DNA of 5,510 nucleotides from Pseudomonadales bacterium (GCA_031277435.1 JAITMI010000302.1:1-5510), one strand, 5' to 3'. Positions 1 through 4,504 are shown, counted from the stretch's first letter. A program made the numbers and translations. Notes: generated by a model from the sequence alone, not told the origin.

Positions 1-174
1 ATTCCAGTCGGTATCGCGTATGCCATCTGGGCTGGGCTTGGCATTGTGCTTGTGGCGGCCATCGCATGGATATTTCACGGCCAAAAGCTCGACTTGTGGG
101 CGTTGGTGGGCATGGGGTTAATCGTTTCTGGCGTTGTCGTTCTTAATTTGCTATCCAAGGTCAGCGTACATTGA
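1..174 (+). CDS. Small multidrug resistance (SMR/EmrE-type) efflux protein, C-terminal part
   Basis: The frame is open from the first base and ends at TGA 172-174, giving 57 residues. It begins [17 protein letters not shown] and continues with a Gly-rich last helix ending NLLSK, which matches the second half of EmrE/Qac proteins from about residue 54 of ~110. Tyr7 and Trp10 of the fragment correspond to the EmrE drug-site residues Tyr60 and Trp63. The two hydrophobic stretches would be transmembrane helices 3 and 4. SMR proteins are dimeric inner-membrane antiporters that exchange protons for quaternary ammonium compounds, dyes or guanidinium. The exact substrate cannot be read from this fragment. 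The gene stops 10 bases before an attC site, so it is the cargo of an integron cassette, a common place for SMR genes (qac family). The start lies outside the window. Confidence 0.9.
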   Translation: MPVGIAYAIWAGLGIVLVAAIAWIFHGQKLDLWALVGMGLIVSGVVVLNLLSKVSVH

Positions 175-184
175 CCGAGCTGGC

Positions 185-405
185 ATCTAACAACTTGTTC
201 AAGGCGGACGGCTTCGCCGCCGCTTAAGGATGCTCTTCACGAATCCCCGCGCTGCGGGCGCCGCAGATCGGGATGGGCTGCAAGGCGCAAAGCGCAGCCA
301 TACCCAGAGGTATGGCGAGCATTTGCAACGCCGCAGACCGCCCGAGTCCGCGGATGCCCGTAACGCGGGGATTCGTGAAGAGCATCCTTAACTCCAGCGT
401 CAGGC
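185..405 (+). other. Integron attC site of the SMR cassette, interrupted by MITE-like element E1
   Basis: The left part (185-227) carries R'' ATCTAAC (185-191), L'' GTTCAAG and a GC-rich hairpin GGCGGACGG/CTTCG/CCGCCG. The right part (392-405) carries the rest of L' and R' GTCAGGC (399-405, consensus GTTRRRY with one mismatch). Joining base 227 to 392 gives a 57-bp site, the classic attC size. L'' GTTCAAG against the complement of L' (GTTAAG) leaves one unpaired C, the extrahelical base expected of folded attC sites. The insertion lies inside L', directly after CTTAA. Predicted crossover is G399^T400. Confidence 0.85.
228..386. mobile_element. MITE-like palindromic element E1, inserted in attC
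   Basis: Bases 228-251 are a perfect 24-bp inverted repeat of 364-387 and the match extends imperfectly to 228-259/356-387. The interior is also an imperfect palindrome, centred on the hairpin GCCATACC (297-304), CAGA, GGTATGGC (309-316). CTTAA occurs at 223-227 and 387-391, a likely 5-bp target duplication. Because TTAA is itself a palindrome, the exact ends are uncertain by a base or two. There is no transposase, and the long plus-strand frame starting at 273 is an accident of the palindrome. It shares core blocks with element E2 (2553-2710) in opposite orientation. It is probably a non-autonomous element moved in trans; the C-TNA-R duplications would suit an IS5-superfamily (IS1031-like, TNA target) transposase, which is inference. 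Confidence 0.85.
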
Positions 406-428
406 TGGTCACACAATCCACGTTAACC

Positions 429-434
429 AAAGGA
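429..434 (+). promoter_or_regulatory. Ribosome binding site of the SUKH gene
   Basis: AAAGGA sits 6 bases before ATG 441. It decides the start in favour of 441 over the in-frame ATG at 273, which lies inside element E1. Confidence 0.7.
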
Positions 435-440
435 TTCCAT

Positions 441-956
441 ATGAAAGAAAATAGAGACTTTCCCCCAGTGCTGCAAGAACTTCACAAACTAGATTTCGAT
501 TATTCCGAGGGGAAGGGAATTGATTTTGAGCCGCTCTCACAATTCCTCTCCGCAAAGGAAACGAAGCAATGGATTCGCGCTTGGACGGGAAATAAAAAAC
601 TTGATGGCACAGAATATAAAATCTTTGGAGAAGATGGCTCCGGAGGGTATGCCGCATTCTGGCTTGTTCGCCAAGAAGCAGATATTCTTGAACAACCCAT
701 TGTATTTTTTGGCTCTGAAGGTGAGATAGCGGTTATTGCATCAAATTTTAATGATTATTTGTGGTTGCTTGCCGGAGATATTGGCCCATGTGAAGTCGTT
801 AATTATCCTGAGTTAAGAAAACCAGCCAATGCTCAATTCACAAAATTTGCTAAGAAATACTCCAGTTCCAAGCATCTCGATCCATGGGAAGTTGTAGCCA
901 AAGCGCAGGCAGAATTTCCTGATTTTGAGGAAAAAATTGAGGCACTTTGTGAGTAA
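441..956 (+). CDS. SUKH/SMI1-KNR4 domain protein (cassette-borne, possible immunity protein)
   Basis: This is a 171-residue soluble protein with start ATG 441 and stop TAA 954-956. The longer in-frame reading from 273 runs through MITE E1 and has no gene character. The N-terminal third is charged and helical (ENRDFPPVLQELHKL). The middle carries a SUKH-like core at about residues 60-115: YKIFGEDGSGGYAAFWLV, then QPIVFFGSEGEIAVIASNF and DYLWLLAGDIGP. This pattern of small-residue turn, aromatic strand, 'FFGSEGE' and 'LLA' helix is typical of SMI1/KNR4 family proteins. There is no signal peptide or membrane segment. SUKH proteins are widely found as immunity proteins against contact-dependent or polymorphic toxins, and stand-alone copies are common in integron cassettes. 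Here no toxin partner is adjacent, so the target is unknown. Confidence 0.82.
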   Translation: MKENRDFPPVLQELHKLDFDYSEGKGIDFEPLSQFLSAKETKQWIRAWTGNKKLDGTEYKIFGEDGSGGYAAFWLVRQEADILEQPIVFFGSEGEIAVIASNFNDYLWLLAGDIGPCEVVNYPELRKPANAQFTKFAKKYSSSKHLDPWEVVAKAQAEFPDFEEKIEALCE

Positions 957-964
957 AACGTATG

Positions 965-1022
965 GCTTAATATTGCGTTGCAGCCAGCCGCCTTCGGCGG
1001 CGGCTGAACTTGGACGATGGAT
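965..1022 (+). other. Integron attC site 2, degenerate
   Basis: R'' GCTTAAT (965-971, one mismatch to RYYYAAC) is followed by L'' GTTGCAG and a strong GC hairpin AGCCGCC/TTCG/GGCGGCGGCT. Next come L' CTGAAC and R' GATGGAT (1016-1022, one mismatch to GTTRRRY). L'' has one extra base relative to the complement of L', as expected. R'' and R' pair poorly, mostly through wobbles. That fits an R' derived from a chromosomal target rather than from a cassette. The crossover G1016^A1017 coincides with the first readable base of the toxin fragment. Confidence 0.75.
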
Positions 1023-1187
1023 AACCCCGAAGCTGGCGACGTGATCGAAGGAACGGGTGGCTTGCGCAAGTTGCGGCATGGCGACCCGCGCCGGGGCAAA
1101 GGCAAACGCGGTGGCCTGCGGGTGATTTATTACTGATGGGACGGCGGCTCGCAATTCTGGCTGTTCACCCTGTACGACAAAGATGAA
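1017..1187 (+). pseudogene. RelE/HigB-type toxin, central fragment (split and nonsense-mutated)
   Basis: Reading from 1017 gives MDNPEAGDVIEGTGGLRKLR, then GDPRRGKGKRGGLRVIYY, a TGA stop at 1134-1136, then WDGGSQFWLFTLYDKDE up to 1187. The motifs 'GTGGLRKLR', 'KGKRGGLRVIYYW' and 'FWLFTLYDKDE' are characteristic of the RelE-like/HigB toxins (PF06296, COG4737), ribosome-associated mRNA interferases. The family usually has ~110-120 residues, so about 35-40 N-terminal residues are missing; the sequence upstream of 1017 is attC2. The ATG at 1017 is probably an internal Met (family pattern 'L-x-x-NPEAGD'), not a start. The TGA most likely replaced a TGG. The frame resumes exactly at 2496 after two cassettes. 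The cassette edge extends the frame by three codons to a stop at 1197-1199. Not functional as it stands. Confidence 0.9.
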
Positions 1188-1221
1188 TTAGGCGGATGAG
1201 AATTGACTGTGGGTTTAAACA

Positions 1222-1313
1222 ATGATTCAAAGATTTTTTAGCGCCATTTTTTATCACTGGCATTTTCAAGATGCACCACGGATACAAATCAACTGCAACG
1301 CGCACTTAATGAC
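1222..1313 (+). pseudogene. Out-of-frame signal-peptide region of the following small gene
   Basis: ATG 1222 opens a frame reading MIQRFFSAIF up to a run of six T (1247-1252), after which it turns to nonsense. The frame of the gene at 1314 is open upstream as far as 1242 and reads LSLAFSRCTTDTNQLQRALND into the annotated ATG. One extra T in the run would join them into MIQRFFSAIFLSLAFSRC plus the downstream protein. That is a basic start, a hydrophobic stretch and a Cys, like a lipoprotein or other secretory signal, although Arg before Cys is unusual for a lipobox. It could be a real frameshift, a slippage site or a sequencing error. There is no strong ribosome site (GTGGG lies about 10 bases upstream). 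Confidence 0.55.
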
Positions 1314-1709
1314 ATGCCAGTCGATGTTATATCGAAGTCTACAAGTCAAAATTATATTTGCAAACTACTAACCCTTGATCAAGTGAAGGAAATTTCAGGC
1401 TCATCTCTAGTAAAAATAGAAACCACCTCCCCTAAGACGCCGCGGTGTCGATTTACTTTGGAAAATGGAAAATGGTTTGAAGTGTTGCAGGAGGAACTTC
1501 CGATTGGAGATATTTCAGCGGATTGCTATGACGAAAGAAATGGCTCCAATCCATACAAAAGAACGTATCAGCCTTATTGCATGGCGGTTCGCGATAGGCA
1601 TATAACACACCTTCAATCCGCACCATACTTTGGATTATCAAAACCAATTATGAAGGCACTACTCGAGCGATTACTTATTAATATGGAAAATAATTCAACT
1701 GATCAGTAG
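1314..1709 (+). CDS. Hypothetical small protein, cassette cargo (probably lacking its export signal)
   Basis: The reading frame encodes 131 residues from ATG 1314 to TAG 1707-1709. I do not recognise a family. Visible features are a mixed alpha/beta composition, three Cys residues (CKLL, PRCRF, DCYDE) and a fourth in QPYCMAV, and the segment RCRFTLENGKWFEVLQEEL. The C-terminal helix FGLSKPIMKALLERLLINM is amphipathic. There is no membrane segment in this part. The frame is open upstream to 1242 in protein-like sequence and there is no ribosome site before 1314. The original start was probably ATG 1222 with a signal sequence (see 1222-1313); four Cys would then suit a periplasmic or outer-membrane-attached protein. 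The gene is AT-rich, unlike the flanking toxin gene. As annotated it may be a truncated or inactive product. Confidence 0.6.
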   Translation: MPVDVISKSTSQNYICKLLTLDQVKEISGSSLVKIETTSPKTPRCRFTLENGKWFEVLQEELPIGDISADCYDERNGSNPYKRTYQPYCMAVRDRHITHLQSAPYFGLSKPIMKALLERLLINMENNSTDQ

Positions 1710-1719
1710 TATATGTTCC

Positions 1720-1776
1720 GTCTAATATGCGGTTCAACCCGGGCGGCTGCGCCGCCGGTTAACCTGGGCATTAGGC
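1720..1776 (+). other. Integron attC site 3
   Basis: R'' GTCTAAT (1720-1726) is followed by L'' GGTTCAACC, the hairpin GGGCGGC/TGC/GCCGCC, L' GGTTAACC and R' ATTAGGC (1770-1776). The total is 57 bp. R'' and R' are complementary at six of seven positions. L'' and L' pair fully except for one extra C, the extrahelical base. The crossover would be A1770^T1771 instead of the usual G^TT, and the matching R'' ends in AAT instead of AAC. Confidence 0.9.
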
Positions 1777-1781
1777 TAATC

Positions 1782-1786
1782 AGGAG
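1782..1786 (+). promoter_or_regulatory. Ribosome binding site of the DUF4240-like gene
   Basis: AGGAG lies 6 bases before ATG 1793 and only 11 bases into the cassette. The short leader is typical of integron cassettes, whose expression normally depends on an upstream promoter. Confidence 0.75.
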
Positions 1787-1792
1787 CAACGC

Positions 1793-2449
1793 ATGAATAT
1801 TGACAAATTTTGGCTTCTTACTGGCAATGTCGATCAAGCCGCCTTGATTTCAGGTAACGAAAATCTCGCTGTTTCTCCTTTAATATCAGCTTTAGCTGAA
1901 CTTCCACCCAAGGAAATTCGAGCTTATGAGGAGCATCTATGCAAAATGCTCTATAAACTCGATGGAGAAAATTTTGCAGAGTACGCAGGAGAATCAGGAA
2001 ACTCCGATGATGGATTTCTTTATGCTCGCTGTTACGTTGTGGCTAAGGGTCGAGATTACTATAAATCGGTCTTGTCAAACCCAGAGAATATGCCAACGGC
2101 ACTTGAGCAGTGGTGCGAGCCGCTCTTAACCGTTGCAGCAGAGGCGTGGTCGCAAAGAACAGGTCACGCTCCGGAAGATTGGGATTTTGAGACAAGCGTT
2201 AGTTATGAAACTGGAAGCAATACAGAGCAGTGGCCTTCAATACCACCTCAAAGCCATGTGGAGGAAGACCCGTTTGTTGAGAACAAACTTGAGCGTGCTG
2301 TAGCACGCGCTGGACATCACTATCGTAGCAAGCAATATGAATATGTTTTTAAACTTCTCAAACAGCATGAGGCGCGGCTTTCTCATAAGCAGCGTCAAAT
2401 GCTTTATGAGGCATCTGCTCACCTACCTTCCACTATTGAAGCGGCCTAA
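1793..2449 (+). CDS. DUF4240-like protein (cassette cargo)
   Basis: The product has 218 residues and a strong ribosome site. The N-terminal two thirds fit the DUF4240 pattern (PF14024): a start 'MNIDKFWLL', then LAELPPKEIRAYEEHLCKML (about residues 33-52), 'SDDGFLYARCYVVAKGRDYY' (about 71-90), and a helix with WCEPLLTVAAEAWSQRTG (about 107-124). Members are small soluble proteins of unknown biochemical role; WGR/SUKH-like and immunity-type contexts are sometimes seen, which is no proof of function here. The C-terminal ~60 residues (from VENKLERAV) look like helical-repeat sequence, with YRSKQYEYVFKLLKQHEARL resembling a TPR-like pair. There is no signal peptide or membrane segment. The stop codon TAA overlaps R'' of attC4, a compact arrangement usual in cassettes. 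Confidence 0.75.
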   Translation: MNIDKFWLLTGNVDQAALISGNENLAVSPLISALAELPPKEIRAYEEHLCKMLYKLDGENFAEYAGESGNSDDGFLYARCYVVAKGRDYYKSVLSNPENMPTALEQWCEPLLTVAAEAWSQRTGHAPEDWDFETSVSYETGSNTEQWPSIPPQSHVEEDPFVENKLERAVARAGHHYRSKQYEYVFKLLKQHEARLSHKQRQMLYEASAHLPSTIEAA

Positions 2450-2501
2450 TATGCGCTTCAACCCGGACGGCTTCGCCGCCGGTTAAGCTGGGGCAATGGA
2501 C
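2444..2501 (+). other. Integron attC site 4, hybrid with the toxin target site
   Basis: R'' GCCTAAT (2444-2450) overlaps the stop of the upstream gene. L'' GCTTCAACC, the hairpin GGACGGC/TTC/GCCGCC, L' GGTTAAGC and R' AATGGAC (2495-2501) follow, 58 bp in all. L''/L' pair fully apart from one extra C. R' departs from the consensus at two positions and pairs weakly with R'', because its right half is toxin coding sequence (ATG GAC GAC). This is what insertion into a chromosomal secondary site leaves at the far end of a cassette block. Confidence 0.85.
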
Positions 2502-2552
2502 GACCTGGACGCCAAAACGAAACGCGCATTCAGGGATGAATTGAAAGCTCAG

Positions 2553-2710
2553 TGCCCCGTTTCACAAATACCCGCACATAAAACCGTGTCTTTGTCCGTC
2601 ATGCGGCGTTGCAAATCCACGCGATACCACCTGCTATCGCCGCGGTTTGCGCCTTGCCTGCCGAACAAATCCATCGGTTTTATTTGTGCGGGTATTTGTT
2701 AAACGGGGCA
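2553..2710. mobile_element. MITE-like palindromic element E2
   Basis: The terminal inverted repeats begin TGCCCCGTTT at each end, then match over ACAAATACCCGCACA after one mismatch, then over TAAAACCG after a 2-base gap. The element is 158 bp, flanked by CTCAG at 2548-2552 and 2711-2715. Removing the element and one repeat restores the toxin frame. The centre is a hairpin, GCGATA (2621-2626) with TATCGC (2635-2640). The blocks TGCGGCGTTGCAAAT (2602-2616) and TTTGCGCCTTGC (2646-2657) are identical to the complement of 321-335 and 280-291 in E1. It has no coding capacity. Confidence 0.88.
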
Positions 2711-2717
2711 CTCAGTC

Positions 2718-2721
2718 GGAG
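2718..2721 (+). promoter_or_regulatory. Ribosome binding site of the antitoxin gene
   Basis: GGAG lies 8 bases before ATG 2730, inside the last codons of the toxin gene. It survived the E2 insertion by only a few bases, so translation of the antitoxin can still start. Confidence 0.6.
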
Positions 2722-2729
2722 AAACGCCG

Positions 2730-3047
2730 ATGAAACAGAAACGCAGTCTGGCTGCTGAACTCATGGATGGGCTGGAAGCCCTCGAAGCGGATCGTCTTGG
2801 CAAGATCACCCTGCACCGCCATACGGTGAAAATCAACCCGGCGCCAGAAATCTCCGCCGGCGAAGTGCTGGCTCTGCGCGAACGCCTGCGCCTGTCGCGC
2901 ACGGTATTTGCCCGCTATCTGCGCACCAACCCCCGCACGCTGGAGGGCTGGGAGCAAGGCCGCGCCAAGCCCAACGCCCAAGCCGCCCTGCTGATTCGTC
3001 TGGTGGAGAAATTTCCTGACACCGTGGAACGACTGGCAACGGTGTGA
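2730..3047 (+). CDS. XRE-family antitoxin (HigA/YiaG-like) of the disrupted toxin-antitoxin operon
   Basis: The product has 105 residues, start ATG 2730 and stop TGA 3045-3047. The N-terminal half (KRSLAAELMDGLEALEADR, then GKITLHRHTVK) is the toxin-neutralising and linker region usual in antitoxins paired with RelE/HigB (COG4737) toxins. The C-terminal half is a helix-turn-helix: EISAGEVLALRERLRLSRTVFARYL (about residues 40-64), with recognition-helix sequence NPRTLEGWEQGRAKPNAQA, then a capping helix. Such proteins bind the toxin and repress their own operon. In this order (toxin first) they are usually translated by overlap with the toxin stop. Here the promoter is cut off by ~3 kb of cassettes and by E2, so any expression must come from a cassette or a new promoter. 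The reading frame is intact although its toxin is dead. Confidence 0.9.
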   Translation: MKQKRSLAAELMDGLEALEADRLGKITLHRHTVKINPAPEISAGEVLALRERLRLSRTVFARYLRTNPRTLEGWEQGRAKPNAQAALLIRLVEKFPDTVERLATV

Positions 3048-3061
3048 GCGCCGCGCTTCTT

Positions 3062-3145
3062 CCGTGCCGCCCCGCTCGCGCTGTGGTGCACCTGCATGGA
3101 CAGCTTCTCGCGCCACGGCGCCATGCCGCCGTCAAGCGAAGAGGG
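3062..3145 (-). pseudogene. Possible remnant of a Kup-type potassium transporter C-terminus
   Basis: On the minus strand this stretch reads SSLDGGMAPWREKL then SMQVHHSASGAAR, with no start of its own. GMAxWREKL followed by a His/Ser-Ala-rich helix resembles the region about 20-30 residues from the end of KUP potassium transporters. The final 'FFRLP…VVELG' part is not found. Only ~28 residues are involved, and I rely on memory of the family, so this is tentative. The rest of 3048-3163 shows no gene or clear terminator. Confidence 0.25.
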
Positions 3146-3163
3146 AGCTATTTTGCCGCTCGA

Positions 3164-4453
3164 TCACTCGTAGATTTCAGCATTGGGATCGGTCGCCTCC
3201 AGCTCATAACTGGCCGCCACCATCGCCAGCCGCCCGATCACGCCATACATGTAGAAGCGATTCGGCGCGCTCGCGCCCGGTTTGGCGCCCGGCTGGGGCA
3301 GGTGCGTGCTCTCCGAGAAAGCCAGCGGCACGAAGCTCGCGCCGGGCAGCTTGAGGTTTTCGTCGGGGCCGCGGTCGGCATGCACGCGGTAGAAGCCGCC
3401 GACCACGTAGCGGTCCATCATGTAGACCACCGGCTCGGCCACGCCGTCGTGCACGCGCTCCCTGGTGAGCACGCCTTCCTGCACGATCAGCTCGCGCCGC
3501 CCGGCGGCCGTCTTGCCGGCGCGGCGCTTCGCCCGGCCAGCCAGCGCCTCGATGTCCTTCGCATCGCGCACGGTCACAACGCCGACGCCGTCTTTGCCGT
3601 CGTCGGATTTGACGACGATGAAGGGCTTCTCGTGGATGCCGTACTCCTTGTGCTTGCGGCGGATCCTGGCCAGCAATGCATTCGCATGACCGGCGAGCGC
3701 GTCGACGTCGGCGCCGTTCGCGAAATCGACCTCGCCGACCTTGGCGTACATCGGCTGGATCAGCCAGGGATCGATGCCCAGCAGCTTGCCGAAGCGCTTG
3801 CCCACTTCCTCGTAGCTGTGCAGGTGGTTGCTCCTGCGCCGCACCGGCCCGCTCGCGTGCAGCGGCGGCAGCAGGTACTGCTCATGCAGATCTTCGAGGA
3901 TGCCCGGCACGCCCGCCGCGAGATCGGTGTTGAGCAGAATGGTACACGGATCGAAATGCCTGAGCCCGAGCCGACGCTTGCCGCGCACCACCGGTTCCAG
4001 GTACACGGTCTCGCCGTGGGGCAGTTCGATCTTCCTGGGCGACTTGATCGCCGGGTCGATGGACCCCACGCGCACGTTGAGCCCGGCCATGTGGAAGATG
4101 CGCATCAGTTGCGCCACGTTGGCCAGATGGAAAGTGTTGCGCGAATCGTTCTTGGGAATCACGAGCAGGTTGCGCGCCTCGGGGCAGATCTTCTCGATCG
4201 CGGCCTGCGCGGCCTGCACCGCCAGCGGCAGCATGTCCTGCGACAGGTGGTGCCAGCCGCACGGATAGAGGTTGGTGTCGATCGGCGCCAGCTTGAATCC
4301 GGTGTTGCGGATGTCCGCCGAGCTGTAGAACGGCGGCGTGTGTTCCATCCATTCGAGCCGGAACCAGCGCTCGATGGCCGGGGTGGAATCGAGGATGCGC
4401 TGCTCGAGCTCGTTGATCGGGCCGGTCAGGGCGGTGACGAGATGAGGGACCAT
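3164..4453 (-). CDS. gshA: Glutamate-cysteine ligase, ferrooxidans type (GshA)
   Basis: The protein has 429 residues, the full length for this family (PF08886/TIGR02049), starting MVPHLVTALTGPINELEQRI. It catalyses ATP-dependent joining of L-glutamate and L-cysteine to gamma-glutamylcysteine, the first step of cytosolic glutathione synthesis. Recognisable segments are WFRLEWMEHTPPFYSSADIR (about 30-49), NTGFKLAPIDTNLYPCGWHH (about 50-69), EARNLLVIPKNDSRNTFHLA (about 92-111) and KPFIVVKSDDGKDGVGVVTV (about 277-296). The last is a glycine-rich ATP-grasp-like nucleotide loop, and RELIVQEGV follows. The family is unrelated in sequence to E. coli GshA. The start ATG 4453 has AGAAGG 8 bases upstream. 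The gene follows the hipA-like gene on the same strand after 76 bases and is GC-rich. A glutathione synthetase gene is not in the window. Confidence 0.93.
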   Translation of the reverse strand: MVPHLVTALTGPINELEQRILDSTPAIERWFRLEWMEHTPPFYSSADIRNTGFKLAPIDTNLYPCGWHHLSQDMLPLAVQAAQAAIEKICPEARNLLVIPKNDSRNTFHLANVAQLMRIFHMAGLNVRVGSIDPAIKSPRKIELPHGETVYLEPVVRGKRRLGLRHFDPCTILLNTDLAAGVPGILEDLHEQYLLPPLHASGPVRRRSNHLHSYEEVGKRFGKLLGIDPWLIQPMYAKVGEVDFANGADVDALAGHANALLARIRRKHKEYGIHEKPFIVVKSDDGKDGVGVVTVRDAKDIEALAGRAKRRAGKTAAGRRELIVQEGVLTRERVHDGVAEPVVYMMDRYVVGGFYRVHADRGPDENLKLPGASFVPLAFSESTHLPQPGAKPGASAPNRFYMYGVIGRLAMVAASYELEATDPNAEIYE

Positions 4454-4504
4454 GCGGCGGCCTTCTTCGCTGCGGAAGGTTGGAATTGTAGATTTCAGGG
4501 TTGG

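Larger units (their letters stand above)
400..1016 (+). mobile_element. Integron gene cassette 2 (SUKH cargo)
   Basis: The unit runs from the crossover of attC1 (G399^TCAGGC) to the predicted crossover of attC2 (G1016^ATGGAT). It is 617 bp, with one gene on the plus strand and its own attC at the 3' end, the standard cassette layout. Its 5' end TCAGGC resembles the TTAGGC that begins the two later cassettes. The cargo is clearly AT-richer than the toxin, antitoxin and gshA sequences around it. Confidence 0.75.
1188..1770 (+). mobile_element. Integron gene cassette 3, inserted in the toxin gene
   Basis: The left edge is the junction GATGAA|TTAGGC inside the toxin reading frame. The right edge is the crossover of attC3, GGGCA|TTAGGC at 1770/1771. 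The unit is 583 bp with one AT-rich gene and a terminal attC. The same TTAGGC begins this cassette and the next, as expected when both boundaries were made by the same recombination reaction. Confidence 0.85.
1771..2495 (+). mobile_element. Integron gene cassette 4 (DUF4240 cargo), inserted in the toxin gene
   Basis: The unit begins TTAGGC at the attC3 crossover and ends GGGGCA at 2495, where the toxin reading frame resumes with ATGGAC. It is 725 bp with a single gene and a terminal attC. Together with cassette 3 it makes a 1308-bp tandem insertion that can be removed to restore the toxin frame exactly. Confidence 0.87.
2496..2733 (+). pseudogene. RelE/HigB-type toxin, C-terminal fragment, split by MITE-like element E2
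   Basis: Bases 2496-2552 read MDDLDAKTKRAFRDELKAQ and 2716-2733 read SEKRR plus a TGA stop. Between them lie element E2 and the second copy of its CTCAG target repeat. Both pieces continue the frame of the fragment ending at 1187 (…YDKDE | MDDLDAKTKRAF… | SEKRR). This gives the helical basic tail normal for this toxin family and 81 residues of toxin in this window in total. The stop TGA (2731-2733) overlaps the antitoxin ATG (2730-2732), the translational coupling usual for these operons. Uninterrupted reading from 2496 through E2 to 2702 is an accident of the insertion. Confidence 0.88.

Noticed and set aside
273..440. N-terminal extension of the SUKH protein from ATG 273
   Set aside because: The extension translates MITE E1 and the attC remnant. 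ATG 441 has a good ribosome site and starts the protein-like sequence.
1211..1222. GTTTAAAC as part of another attC site or regulatory palindrome
   Set aside because: No hairpin, L boxes or partner R box are near it; the cassette runs on unbroken from 1188.
2496..2702. A separate 68-residue gene starting at ATG 2496
   Set aside because: Only its first 19 codons are protein-like; these are the toxin's continuation. The remainder is element E2.
228..2710. E1 and E2 as ends of one composite transposon
   Set aside because: Each element has its own flanking short repeat (CTTAA, CTCAG), so they look like two independent insertions, and the segment between them includes pieces of a gene that continues outside it.
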